Assembly: GCA_034620365.1 (NCBI GenBank)
Contig: JAQGEQ010000363.1
Span: forward strand, 248,001 to 312,000
From: Pegea sp. RAD2-039
Lineage: Eukaryota; Chordata; Thaliacea; Salpida; Salpidae
Reading direction: 5' to 3'
Length of the DNA: 64,000 nt
This document shows positions 36,374-50,000 of this stretch, piece by piece. The translations under genes and the position numbers were made by a program. Position 1 is the first letter of the stretch. The number at the start of each line of letters is the position of its first letter. The notes beneath the pieces are model-generated. The model saw only the letters and a list, made by a program, of their open reading frames with translations, searched no databases and had not been told where the DNA came from.

Positions 36374-39300
36374 TTTTATGGCGGATCATTCAATTTTGTA
36401 ATTTTATTTTTTTATATATTCATGCAAAAGTAATACAATTCAAAAATTCAAACAGGTATTTTATAGTAATTGAGCTTATTAAATAGATAAACAAATATTA
36501 AAACTTAAGCAAATAGGTGCATTTGGTGATTAAATACTGCAGATAATTATTAATCATTTTATTAAACCTTATTATTCATAATTATATTTGACGGTTTTAA
36601 TCTACAATTAACATTTTTAATATTTAATCATAATTTTGGTAAATTATTAAGCATTATTTCTTATATATATTTATAAATTAGTAAATAAACTAATTTTGTA
36701 AGATTAATTAAAATTCCATTTCTTTAAAACCATAATTTTCTATAATTATCACAAAAAGTTTGAAATTATTAAGATATTTGAAGCCGTTTTGATGATAAAG
36801 TGAAAAAATAGAAAAATTGATTTGTATAGTAATAAAAAGTTAGATTTAATTTAACAAAAATTCAATTTATGTTCATTTTAAAGTAATTAATAAATAAAGT
36901 AATAATAAAATAAATTTAAGTTTGTCTCAGTTGGTAAAACGACAAGTGACTTGTCAATATTTTGTTTCAAGTAATTCTGCAAAATAAGTTTTATTAAGAA
37001 TTCACTTCCTGTAATTAAAACTCGTTTTAGAATTTATCATGAAATTCTTTACATAGTATAAATTTAATTAAAAATATTTTTACAAATTAGTCAAATAATT
37101 TTAATCATTATACTACAGAATAAAGTAATAGATAAAATTAAAACAGTTGTAAAATTCAGAAATAAACAAAAATAGTTCATTTTATTTACTATTCTATCAG
37201 CTATTTGTTATGTTTAAAATATAACATAAATAGATTAAACAGGAGAAAGCTTACTTTGACTCTGTATACATAGTAAACATAAAAATACCTTTTTAAATTT
37301 TATTACTACTTTTTACTGATACCAAAAGCCCGACACAAACTTTCTCATTTACTTAAGAGTAATTTTTTCTTCAATCAAAACAATATTTTCTTTTCTTAAT
37401 ACACCTAACTTTCGGTAAATACCAAAGCCAGTTTATTAGCCGGTGATGACATCAATAAGTATATGACGTGGTGATAACAAATCTGCTAGATACTGACTAT
37501 AAATATAATTGGAAAGTGCTACATAAATATGACATCTGCATTGCAATTGAATTCAAGTTTTATTCAATGAAATACATATTTTGTTATATGCCTGTTGTCT
37601 GAAGTTGTTTATTGCTATCATGAATAATTTACATGAAGTAATATTATCAGGCAAGTTATAAATAGTGCAAGTGGTAGAAACTAAAGCTTCTGCTGCCTGT
37701 CAGAGTTTGCATTCTTACCAGATAGTAAAAGTAATATTTGAGAATAAAAAAGAATGAAGTTTTTCATTGTGAGTTAGATAGCCAATTCTTTCATTAGTAA
37801 AGAGCAAACCAAAAGGTTTTTTTTTAATTGCCATTTAAGTTATAATTTTAGCAAAGGTTTATGTCCAGTCAAGCATAAGACATAAAAGCATTTAAAATGA
37901 GTTTGTTAAATTTTGAGATATAAAATCGTTGCGTTATTAAAACTCTTCAAATTAATGAAATTGAATGTATACAAGTTTAAATTATCAAATAAATTAAAAA
38001 TTTGTTATAAGATATTAGATTTGAGTAAATTTTATAATAAAAATGATATTAATTGTTGAAATAGGTATAATTTGACAATAAATTATTATTAAAAGCGGAG
38101 AAGTTAACAAAAAGAGAAAAAAATTGATAAAGATGCGAGAATAAAGCCAGAAATAATTCATTTCAAATTCAAAGCTATTCAAATACCTTTAGTCACGCAT
38201 GAGTAGGTTAGAGAGGAAATCGATGTTTATGAGAAAATTGGTCAAGTTATTAAAATGTATTTTGCTTAATAATTAACAGATTGAATTTACTAGAATATCA
38301 CGATCAATAATATAATTATAAATTTCAACAAAAATAGAATTGCTTCTCAAGTAATGTGTAGTTGTTATTCTTTTTAAATTAAATGATGCTTATTTAAACT
38401 CTTTAAGTGTCGAAGTGAAATTTAACTTGATATGTTGGCAGAGTAGCAGTTCGAGTTTAGATTTATGGTTTGGACCAAAGCAAAAGCTCTTTATCATAGT
38501 CAGTCAATAACAGATAGTAGCAACTTTATTAATAATTCTAATCTTCATCAATATAGAAACTGATCAGCTAATACTTTTCTATTTTCAATGAGATTATTTT
38601 CTTTTTTAATAAATATTATTTATAAGTTTTAGTTTGACTAAACTAAACTTAAATCAATCAGTTTAATTATGAGTAATTATCTATTAGTAGTAATCTATTA
38701 GCTATAATTACTACTAAGCTTTTAATACATGTTGAAACTTTTGTAAGAAGCAACTTTATTTCGATTACAAGTTTGAAATGATTATATTAAAGTTCTGTTT
38801 TGGAAAAAAATTAATCTTAAGAATAGAGCATCTTAGCTATTTTATATCCAACTATTTGCAGATGTAAGTTTTTAAGCACGAAATCATGTTAAATCATAAA
38901 ATATTTATTAATATTTTCATTTAGATGTATTTGAAATCAATTTTATAAGCGTGATAGTTTAAGTTTGTGGATAAAAATTACAATTGATAAACATAAGTAA
39001 AACACATGACATTAAAAGCTGGTTTGATAACTTTGAAAAGAATACTTGAAACAAAGCTTTGTATATAAGTGTTTGCTTACTAAATATGTCAAACAAACGT
39101 AGTATCTCATGTAAAGATGTTAATACAACAAACAAACTGTTAGATTTAGTTGTGGTGGTGTAGAATTTTTTTTTAATAGTATCTTGCTAATAATAATAAA
39201 GATTGAAGAATATAAGAAGCATCAAGTACATTTTTAATTGTATAAATAGATATGTATTTTAGCTCACAATACAAACTAAAATTTGAAAAGGCTAACTGAA

Positions 39301-39965
39301 ACTAAATCTAAATATTTACTCGTCAAAAGGTTAGAAAATATCACAAATAAAGTGCCGTGAACTAAACAAATTTGTTTTGATTATTTAAATTGCTACCATG
39401 GTAACAGACAGTTGATGGGTATGTATTAAAGGTATTATAACTTATATTTAGTTCTTATTTAATTAAACCATTTAGTTGAAGGTTGAATGATAGTATTAGG
39501 TGGTTGAAGATGGCTATGTATAAATAGTTTACTAGTTTGTCAGTTAATCAGTGTATAAAGAAAAGTTTGAAAATGTAAAATCATTCATAAGAGCAATTAC
39601 TTCTGCAAAAGTCGAACTTCAGGTAGAAAGGAAGTTGTTTTTAAGCTCAGTGAAATAGAAAGAAATTTCGGCAAATGTCTTAAAGTTGAGTAAATATAAA
39701 GTTTGTTTTTCGATATCATGTATTCAGCAAAACATGGCTACATTATAAAGAAGTATTTATAGTCAAACTAAAATGTGATTTCAATATTTTGTAAACTCTG
39801 TTAATTAGATTTTAACATTTTGTATTACAACATATTTTTGCAAAATTTAAAAAGTTTGAAAAAATTGGAAAGACAATCTGCTAATATTATTCAAATAAGA
39901 ATTATAGTTAACATTTTTATAGTAAAAGATAAGATAGATCTATTGAGAGAAATTTTGTTGGCCGA
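36374..39965. other. Large AT-rich intergenic desert
   Basis: No gene was recognised over about 3.6 kb between tRNA-Thr and the CRE-rich stretch upstream of the SSUH2-like gene. One X-box-like palindrome (39392-39405) is the only distinct short motif. Confidence 0.45.
39392..39405. promoter_or_regulatory. RFX X-box-like palindrome
   Basis: GCTACCATGGTAAC differs from an ideal RFX X-box (GTTRCCATGGYAAC) at one or two positions. It lies 1.1 kb upstream of the SSUH2-like gene. Binding is inferred from sequence alone. Confidence 0.35.
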
Positions 39966-40370
39966 TGACGTCATCACCAGACTTAATAAATTATAGATGA
40001 GGCGAAAAAATTTGACTTTGACAGTTGAAACTGAATTGTTTTATGCTAGTACTAAAATCAAACTTTATTGTAAGTTTATTAAATGATGACGTCATTTGAT
40101 GACGTATAGTAAGATCTTGAATGTCTGAACAAGGTAAAAATATTTCATTATTGGAAAAACTTTCATTTTTAAGAAGTATCTACGTTTTGGATATTTGAAA
40201 TTATGTTTAGCATTTTGATATTTCTTTAAGATTATAATTTAAATTTCTATTTTAGATGTAACAACTCATTTTAGAGTTTTTGAAGTTTATATTTGATTTT
40301 TCAGAATGATTCTAAAGTATTTCGAAATTAAAATAATAACTCATATATTACTAATACAATTATGACGTCA
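39966..40370. promoter_or_regulatory. Cluster of three CRE palindromes upstream of the SSUH2-like gene
   Basis: Exact TGACGTCA (full CREB/ATF site) occurs at 39966-39973, 40087-40094 and 40363-40370, with a near match GATGACGTAT just after the second. All lie within 560 bases of the ATG at 40525. Given the general excess of this word in the window, their regulatory role is inference. Confidence 0.45.
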
Positions 40371-40524
40371 TAAAACAAATTAGCAACTTTGTTAAAAATC
40401 TAAATCTCTAATAGGAGTTTTTAAAATGATAATTTAAAACAAAACTATTAAACCTGTTTTTCTAAAACTAATATTGCTTCATGTTCAAAGATAGTTCTTA
40501 CATTTCAATTTAAACAATCTTTTA

Positions 40525-42932
40525 ATGGATACTCTTAATAATGATGAGGCTCCTCCTAAATATGAAGAGCTTTTTAAAGAGATGACTTCCTACAAAAAGA
40601 TGTCCTCATCAGTAAAAAGAAGAGCTTCTTGTTCTTCAATTCATCATCATTATCCTCATCGTCATAAACATAATCATCAACATCAGTCTGAAAAGCGGTG
40701 AGTAAGGATTGAGAGTATTTGTAAGATAAAAAAAGAATTTAACAAATTTATCTAAAAGTCAAAAAATTAGATAGAATATAAAAGTTTGAAAATAAAAAGA
40801 ACTTGCTACAGAACGTTTTGACCAAAAAAATTAAAATATTTCCTTTTTAGACGACCAGTGCTAAGTAAAGAAGAAGCTTTAGAAATTTTAAACGGATTAT
40901 CTATAAAAAATGGCTGGAAGCATTTTCCAATCGAATCGCTTTCCGTTGACAGAGTCAAATCGTGTTTTGTTCGAAGAGTATGTCACGTGATTAAGTCATG
41001 CAGTTGTAAATTTAATTCCGATAACTTTTATTTTGCTTTTTAGAAGTTGATTATTTTAAACATTTAATTTAATAATGAAATATTAAAAGGTTTAAAAGAT
41101 ATTTGATAAATTCAATTTGTTTGTATGCATCAGATTATGAAGATTAAAATTTATTAATCATAATTGAATTTGACATTAGTACAAGGTCAACCTGTAATAA
41201 GTCCTTATAAGTTTGTTCAAGGATACAAGTTAGATAGGTGATACCTTTGAAGGTGTTACTGACTCAATTTGTCTGAAAGAACTGATAAAATTCGTTTATT
41301 GAGGCTTTTGACTCAAATATTTAATTTTTATTCTTTTTTGGAACATTATTTTGAAATAAAAATATTTCTCAGCTCAAGCACGTGACCTATTTTGAAGAGC
41401 AAAACACCGTTGACGTAAAAAAACCGATTCCATTATCATATCACAAAGTCTATACGAAAAAGCATCATCAAAATCACCGTGACAACGGCAGCGATTCGCA
41501 AAAAACTTCCGAAATCCTAGAAGAAAGTATACAGATGTGTGAATCGTAAGTCAAAGAAAACTCGAATTTACAAGATTAAAGTTTCTACAATTTTAAAATA
41601 GTAATTATTAGTAACCTTTTCTTATAAAAAATAAATATTTTAATTTGTTTAATTATTTAATTTTTAGGCAATTTAGAAGTATAAGTAGCTAACAACAGTT
41701 TGATATTAGAAATTAAAGATTAAAAGTTTTAAAGAAATCATTTTAGTTCTAATCAATACTTTAGAATTTTTGGTCAGCAAAGTTGACATTAATTTTATTT
41801 TTGAGTTTCTATTCAATATATGAAGTAACAAAGATATAATGTTGATGATAATTTCTTTTTATGAGATTAATGTAACATTAATTTGTTTATCAAATATCAA
41901 GAACTCGTATATGATATTGTTGAACATGAAGAAAAATTAATATAAATAGATCATCTTCAACCCTTGATAGATTAACTAAATTTAGACTCTTTTGTCGGAT
42001 AATCTTTGGTTAATCATAAAATGGCAATTTACCAACTTGTGCATTGTTTGGTTACAGCTGTGAAGGGAAAGGTTTCAATAACTGTTCAAAGTGTAAAGGA
42101 GCTGCTACAGTAACTTGTTGGAATTGTGAAGGACTTGGTGTTGAGGTAAATGTTGATAGCTTTCATCCTGAAACATTAAACATTTTTACAATATTGTAGA
42201 GTTTTCATTGCACCAATAAAAGTGGAACTTGTTGTTGTATCTGCTCTGGTTCAGGAAGAACAAGGTATGAATAGAACTGTCAACTATTTAAACAATATTT
42301 TATCATAAATATTATGATTTGTAGTTTTGTATCAACTTGAAATATAATCTTGTTTTTAGCTGTGGAAAATGCAATTTACTTTCTCGTAAAGAATGTAAAG
42401 AATGTAGCGGAAAAGGAAAAATTCTGAACACTAAAGTTTTGGAAACATTTGTGTTAGTAATAAGCAAGCTGAATTTGAAATTGTTTACCGTCTTTCTACT
42501 TGTTTACAGCCACAAAAAAATAAAAATAGAGTATGAGTTTGAGGAATTAATTCTAGTGCCACGTAATATTCTGGATAAATGTATTGGAGTAAAATGTGGA
42601 ATCCCAAAACGTAGCAGTGGATCAAATCTATCTCATGATGACAGACAGGTCTGAATATTTTACCAAGCAACTTTTTTTAAGAAATCCAAAATTTGGTGTT
42701 TTATAATAGAACTGCAAACAAAAACTAATTAATTAAAATAATCCTTAGAAAATTTGAATCGAATTATTTTATTTTTCAGTCAATTAGAATAGAAGAGATT
42801 CCAGTTCATGAAGTCACTCTTTCATGTCATTTTACCATCTTCAAATATTGGATTATTGGTGTTGAAAACAGTATTTACTTTCCAGATGCTTCGATGATCA
42901 AAAAACCTTCATCATCTTGTGTCATTTGCTAA
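40525..42932 (+). CDS. SSUH2: SSUH2-like protein (ssu-2 homologue)
   Basis: Eight exons (40525-40697, 40851-40977, 41373-41545, 42058-42145, 42200-42264, 42360-42452, 42510-42648, 42780-42932) join in phase to 336 residues. The N-terminus has a PPKYEEL motif and a His-rich stretch. The centre carries a DnaJ-type zinc-finger-like array of Cys motifs: CESCEGKGFNNCSKC, CWNCEGLG, CCCICSGSG, CGKC, CKECSGKGK. The C-terminal domain (VRK-like HKKIKIEYEFEELILVPRNI) resembles SSUH2. In vertebrates SSUH2 has been linked to tooth development; its biochemistry is not established. The protein ends CVIC, which has the form of a CaaX prenylation box. The intron after 42648 uses the weak donor GTCTGA. L2HGDH is convergent, 1.0 kb downstream. 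Confidence 0.87.
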
Positions 42933-43931
42933 AGATGCTTCAAATCTTCTTTCATCTGACTCTGTTTGATTGTCATAATGTTTTATCTATTTAACTTTTG
43001 TTATTTATTTCATTTTGCATTTCTTGAATATTTCTGACTTATAAAAGTTTACCTAAAAGTATAAAAAAACCAAGTCGTCTTGTGGAGCCTGTTTATGTTT
43101 CTTAGATGTTTTTCAATGTCTATTTACATTTGTTCTTTTATTTTTAACAAGTAAAATGTATTCACATAATAAATGAGTTTTAAAAACCAGACTGATTTCT
43201 TCTTATTAGGTATTATATTGAAGATTGTTTGTTGAACAATTAAAAAAAAAGTTCTTAAAATTATTTCTTATTAAATCGTTATTAAAATCGATTCCTGAAA
43301 ATCCACCAAAGAAGTTTTTGTTATCTGTGAAAATTTACAAATTTCATCTTCAACTTGTAAAAGTGAAATCTGCAGCATTTGCAGTTGGCAACCTTCACTT
43401 AGTTGAAGCTTCACTAATATATTGGAAAAAGTCCAACTAATGCTGCAAAGAGAAGTAAAACGGATGAAAAGGTCTTATAAGTGGCAACACATGGTTGGAG
43501 TTTGATTTTCGGTTGACATAAAAACATTTCATCAAAAATTCTTTGATAATTTGCCAAAATAACAAAGTTTGAAGTGTCAATGAAAGATGAACCACTAATT
43601 TGTGGGATAAAAATCATTTCAAGTTTCGTATTTTTCAGTTTTATTTGAAAATAATTTGATATGATTAAAATTCGATTTGGTTAAATAATTGGCTTTAAAA
43701 TAATTTCACAATAAATAATATTCAGATAATTCAGTTAGTTATAAATAATTAAACTATTTAGCATCTAGTACAGAGCTGTTTAGTTGATCAGGAATATTTA
43801 AGGCAAAAGACAAATAAATGATCATAATTAGAAAAAATAAATAAAATTTATACAAAAGAATAACGAAGAATTATTCACTGAAAGAATTGAATAAATGAAA
43901 TCAATTGCAAATATTTGAAGTTAGATGGAGT
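42933..43931. other. Convergent intergenic region, no gene seen
   Basis: Contains the 3' flanks of the SSUH2-like gene and of L2HGDH. An open frame at 43225-43440 has no family resemblance and AT-driven composition, and was not accepted. Confidence 0.45.
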
Positions 43932-45839
43932 TCAAAGATCAAATCTTCTTTCAATCTCATCAAATATCATTTGAGAGATGGCTAGTGATGATGTAGCAGC
44001 TGGTGATGGAGCATTCCTCACATGAAGTGTCCTCTTCCCAATCAAACTCTCTCCTGAGCTGAATATGAAATCATCTACCAAGTTGCCGTCCATATCAAGG
44101 GCCTGGGCTCGTACACCAGCAGGACCACTTTAATAAAAATGTTTAATGTCAATATGGTTCTTTTATGACCCACCGTTCGACGTCATGTTTCGTCAGTTGT
44201 GGAATAAATTTCTTTAATTTGCTAATTTGAGCGTTTTTGTTGATCATATGATAAAATTCAGTTACACCCGCTTGTAAGTTGTTCAAGACCAGTTTTCTTA
44301 ACCCTCTGAAATTGCAATTGAAGTTAAATAGAAATTAATTTGCTGATTGCAGTAAAGAAACCGAAAAAAAATAGCTTCAGTAAAATCTTTCGTACTGAAG
44401 TCGAAAAACTTATAACCCTCTCTCTTGAAAGCAAGAACAGCATTTGGGCCAAGCCAAACGCTTCCATCCATACGAGGAGTGTAATGAACCCCAAGAAAAG
44501 GAAATCTTGGGTCAGGAACCTATAAAGATTTGTGGATTTTATATCAAAATCATCACAAAGTAGATTTGTTACCGGGTAGATGTTGCCTTTTACAAGAAAT
44601 TCTTTGCCAGGTTTTAAGATTAAATAATCGCCTCTAAATGGAACGATCTTAGGAAGAGGATCACATCCACACTTCTGAGCTAAGCGATCTGAATAAAGAC
44701 CTCCACAGACAACTACATATTTTGAGTTAAGAGTTTTCTGAAATTGAAAAAAATTACTTTAAAATAAATAGAAATTCAGAAGTTTTACCCCAGATTTAGT
44801 TGTGATTGAAACTGGATAAGATGAATCTAAAAAAAGATGTAGTTTGATAAATTTCAGAAAATATTTCAACTTTTCTTGTGTACCTGAGCTTTCATTAAAG
44901 TCATCAACTTCAAAGTTGGTATGAATGGCTCCTCCCAATTTTAAGAATTCATCTCCATAAGATCTTGCTACAACAGCATAATCCACAATTCCTGTTAAAG
45001 GTGAATGAATTGCTTTCAAACCCTACAAATAAAACAATCTTAAATAATAATCTAAAAAATATTTGATGGTTATTCTGATCATCACTTACTTGGCAAAATG
45101 GTTCAATTTCTTTTATTTTATCTTTTTCAATCATTTCAACAGTACATCCATTTTCAAGAGCTCTTTCATAAAGTCCTTCTAATCTTTCTACTTCATTTTC
45201 TTCAACAGCAACAATTAACTTAAAAATAATTATAAATAAAAATGATTAATATTAAGTTGATTTGAAAAAAACAAAATTGTTAGCTTCAAAGAACTAACTT
45301 TTCCACATTTCTTGTAAGGGATGTTTTTCTGATCACAATATTCATACATCAACTTCAATCCTTTAACACAGAGCTTAGCTTTTAAGGAGCCTGGTTTATA
45401 GTAGATACCAGCATGGATCACACCACTATTATTCCCACTTTGATGTTTACCTTCACATATTTCCTTTCAACATCAGAACAAAGATCAATAAAATAAATAC
45501 TTAACACATCTTCTTTCTCGACCAGAGCATAAGATAGATGAGGTTTTCTCATGATCAGCTCCCGAGCTGTAGCAAGACCCACAATACCTCCACCAACAAT
45601 GGTGACATCATAACTATTCTCATTTCTATATAAGCAACAATACTTATTAATTTAATTATTTGATAAACAAATTATCATAATAAAATCTAGTAGTTTAATT
45701 AGAAGAATCTTTTACTATTAGAAGATATTACTTACTTTAAACAAGAATTATTTAATGAAAAAAAACGACATGAATTGTAAGATGTTGGATATTTAATTAT
45801 TTTAGGAAAACAATTCCTTAATAATGATATTGAAAACAT
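43932..45839 (-). CDS. L2HGDH: L-2-hydroxyglutarate dehydrogenase, mitochondrial
   Basis: FAD enzyme oxidising L-2-hydroxyglutarate to 2-oxoglutarate in mitochondria, a metabolite-repair reaction. Ten exons (45736-45839, 45508-45625, 45299-45463, 45090-45218, 44884-45022, 44789-44826, 44573-44737, 44362-44519, 44174-44305, 43932-44127) join in phase to 447 residues. The N-terminus is Arg/Lys/Ser-rich and lacks acids, as an import signal should. Then come the FAD Rossmann motif [111 protein letters not shown] and [13 protein letters not shown]. Similarity to human L2HGDH is high throughout, and the length is only slightly shorter. It is head to head with FOXRED1. Confidence 0.96.
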
Positions 45840-47057
45840 CTAATTTTTAAAACCTTTTAAATTTGTCTAAATTTATTTTAAGTTCTTTCTTTTAAATATG
45901 AATTTTTATATGAGCTAGCAGCTTATTGATATTGACAATTATATTTCCACAAAACTTGTTTACAAAAGCTGCTAATCAAGTTTACGACTAGTTTTGTAAT
46001 CGTTATTCAAAGTTTCAATATCTGTTATCCATAATTTTTGGAAAAAAAACTTTACAAACAAGTTTAACTTCACAATTCATAAAAAAGGAAAAAAAGTAAA
46101 TAGTAAATGTTGTTTAAGTCAATTGAATCTAAATAAAAAATATAGAATTTTGAAAGATTAAAAATCATTTACAAGTTTGAACAACGACTAAAACTTATTG
46201 GGAATTAAAAAAGAAAAGGAGAAGATTAGTTACTTAGTAAGGTTTATTATAAAGTATAAAATAGATAAACTACGTTATTCTAATATTTTTTTTATATTAA
46301 GAAAATGCTTAAACTTATTAAAATAATATAATGTCTATTTATATTTTATGCTTTCCATTAAAGACTTCTAAGATTTGAAGATGTTAAATATCAAAGTCCA
46401 TAATGCATTCTAATACTGTTTGTCATTGATTACACCAAAAACTCAAAGTTTAATTAAAAAATTTAAAATACTTATACCTTTAAAAGAGTTATTTTGCTTT
46501 TTCAGCTTAGGGGATTATGTTATATTGCTGTACATTTTTCGTGTGCATGTGAAATATCAACATTTCAAACAAAGCTTGAAAATAACTGAGTTACCAAAAC
46601 TGTTCTTGGAAATTTTATGTGGATTGCTTTTAAAATTTGTCTTCAAGTATAAAAATTTTGATTAGTTTTGGCTTAAAATTGTTTGTATACTTTTTATTAC
46701 ATTTTTCAAAGCTATTTAAAGTGATTTTCTGACTTTTAGTATATAAATCAACATTTTGAAGAAATTATTTGATAATAAGCTTTTTAAAACAATTAAATAA
46801 ACTTATTTAAGTGAAGTTTTACTACTCTTATATATAAATTATATATATTTTTATTATTTTGATTTATACTTGATTATATAGGTTAATTAAGTAAAAAACT
46901 TAATTTAATTTATATATATTTATTTTAAAAGATGTAAAATTCTAAGCTGAAAAATTATTATAGCTAATTTAATGATAACTTTGATTTATGTGAGTAATTT
47001 CTATTGTTATTTTGATGATTTGTTACACAGAATAATTTTGTAACTAATCTAAATCAA
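45840..47057. promoter_or_regulatory. Shared intergenic region of L2HGDH and FOXRED1
   Basis: The 1.2 kb between two divergent start codons (45839 minus, 47058 plus). It must hold both promoters unless unseen 5' UTR exons extend further. It is very AT-rich, and no specific binding motif could be supported. An open frame at 46420-46665 has no resemblance to a known family. Confidence 0.45.
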
Positions 47058-50000
47058 ATGATTTTAAGAAGAAACCCGTTTCATTGTTCTTCAAAATTCA
47101 TTAAGTTATGGAACTATATTGGAAGAAGAAATTTATATCAAACAGGAGATTTTGAATGGTCATCTTTTTTACCTGAAGACACATATGATAGTTTCTCAGA
47201 AAAATCCTCTTATGGGCCAAAGTTATGTGAACGTAAGTCTTCAAGATTTTCAAGTGTATCATAAACTATTAATAATTAAGTGTTAACAAACTCAGTTATA
47301 AGTCTAAAAAAGTTTGTTTTTTAATTATATTTTCAAATGTTGTATTAATAAATGATTTATTAGAATTAAGTAACATCTTTTTATAAATCATGTTAATATT
47401 TCTTATCATATAACTGACTTATAAAATATGTTTTAGTTTTATAAATTTATCAATAAAATAAAAAAACAAATAAAATTTCTGATTTACTTAGAAAATAAAT
47501 GTGAGTATTTGATTGTTGGTGGAGGTATTATGGGACAGACTCTTGCTTATAATCTCTGGAGGACTCTGGAAAACTCAACACCAGTAGTAAAAGCAGCCCA
47601 TGAACACGCAGCTCAAATCTTGCTTATTGAGAAAGATCCTACTGTAAGCATCAAATATTTGAAGATTATTTGTGATGAAAAATTTAATTTTAAATTTTAT
47701 AGAAACTTTTAAGTTAAAAGCTTAATTCAAAAACACATTTCAAAGCTTTCAATTTAAGAAAAATTATTTACTTAATACCCCCAAATTTGTATTGTTGCAA
47801 CGAATATTTGTTTACTTTAAGAGTTTTTTTATCAAACTGTTTTGTTTGCTCTAGTTTAAAAGTTTCTAAAAATTACTCAGGTAAATCTACTTTCATTTAC
47901 TCCAATTAATATTTCATAAATCACTTTGTATAGATAATTAAGAATTTTGTTTATTTATATTTTAAACATAATTTTTGAATTATTTATTTATAATTAGGAT
48001 ATTTTGAGATTGTAATTACTTCTTTGATTTAGTTACAAGATTCATCTACTTTACTCTCTGTTGGAGGGATTAGAACTCAATTCTCACAATCAGCCAACGT
48101 TCAATTGTCCATGTTGACTGCTGATTTTATGAAGAATATTAATCAGGTTGATTGACACTTGGACATTTTAAGAAAATATTTTATATTAAAGTTTATTTAC
48201 TTTTACTTCTAAAAACTCTCCCCCATAAAATAGAGTTTGAAAACTGAAATTAAAAAAAGAAGAAAATATAGTTGATTATTAAGTAAAGAAACATTTAAAA
48301 AGTCTTTTGAACAACAAGTATCTCAATTTCAATCTTATGAAACCTAAAATGGGTCAAACAACAAATTAATCAGAAAACTTTCAACATTTGATAACACAAA
48401 AGTTATTTCTTAATCTCTTATTTACAAACTTTTATTTAGACTTTTTATTCAAATGAAGTTGTTCAAACCTTATGAGTTGTAACCACATCAAAATGACTAT
48501 AAGTAGGTCAAAAGTCATCTTGATAGATGTTAAAGTATACACTTGCTAAACTGAAAACAAACAGGATAAACTATCTACAAAACTGATAAAGTATTTCACT
48601 ACTTAAAGTTACATTACCTAACTTTCTATTTTTATAAGTAACTGAAGTTCATTCTGTAGTTGATACTTACACAATATATGTGGTTCTTAACTGTTTTAAT
48701 TGTACCATCATTTTGAAGTTACCAACCTTCTTTGTTTAGATAAAACCTAACAGACATAAAGTTAATTTGAAAAATAAATTATTTTATGTTTAAAACTCAG
48801 CAAACTGTTTAATCTTAACGATTCAGCTTTTCTTCAGCTTCTGTTTATTCTGAATTGTCAACAGATTTTTGAATCAACATAAAATCCAGCCTCATTAATC
48901 GATCATTCAGTTTTTCTTTAAACATACCTTGTAACTATCAATTGTGGATTTCAGCATCTACAAGTTGCTGGAGGAGATGAAGTTGATATACAACTAAATC
49001 CTCGTGGTTACCTGATGCTTGCTACTGAGAACGGATGCGAACAGTTGATGAAAAATTACGAAACTCAAAAGTAGTTTCAAGTTCCCCTTTTTACTGGTCG
49101 TAAAACATCTGACTTACAGAGAAGCTGGAGCCAAAATTCAACTTCTTAATCAGGAAAGATTAAAACAGATCTACCCTTGGTTAAACACAGAAGATATTGT
49201 ACTGGGTTCTCTTGGAATTGAAAATGAAGGATGGTTTGATCCAAGTCTTTACGTGAACGCTTTTAAAGTAGGAAGCTTAAACAGTTCTTACAACTGACTA
49301 AACGAAGTGAAAGAATATTTGTGATTTAATTTTTGTAATTTTCAGAACAAATTAAAAACATTTCCGGTGAAAAGTATCACAGGAAAAGTAGTTGGTTCCA
49401 AGTTAAAACAAGAAGAAGTTGGTGAACAATATACGCAGATGGTTGTAGATGGTGTTTATGTAAGTAGATGGTTGTAGATGGTGTTTATGTAAGTAGATGG
49501 TTGTAGATGGTGTTTATGTAAGTAGATGGTTGTAGATGGTGTTTGTGTAAGTAGATGGTTGTAGATGGTGTTTATGTTGGATGGTTGTAGATGTTGTTTG
49601 TGTAAATAGATGGTTGTAGATGGTGTTTATGTAAGTAGATGGTTGTAGATGGTGTTTGTGTAAGTAGATGGTTGTAGATGGTGTTTGTGTAAGTAGATGG
49701 TTGTAGATGGTGTTTGTGTAACTAGATGGTTGTAGATGGTGTTTATGTAAGTAGATGGTTGTAGATGGTGTTTATGTAAGTAGATGGTTGTAGATGGTGT
49801 TTGTGTAAGTAGATGGTGTATGTGTAAGTAGATGGTTGTAGATGGTGTTTATGTAAGTAGATGGTTGTAGATGGTGTTTATGTAAGTAGATGGTTGTAGA
49901 TGGTGTTTATGTAAGTAGATGGTTGTAGATGGTGTTTATGTAAGTAGATGGTTGTAGATGGTGTTTATGTAAGTAGATGGTTGTAGATGGTGTTTGTGTA

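Noticed and set aside
43225-43440. 71-codon plus-strand ORF between the SSUH2-like gene and L2HGDH
   Set aside because: Lys/Leu/Phe-rich composition typical of translated AT-rich DNA, no domain resemblance, no supporting splice partners.
46420-46665. 81-codon ORF in the L2HGDH-FOXRED1 intergenic region
   Set aside because: Composition follows AT-rich background and there is no family similarity; its first codon is not a convincing start.
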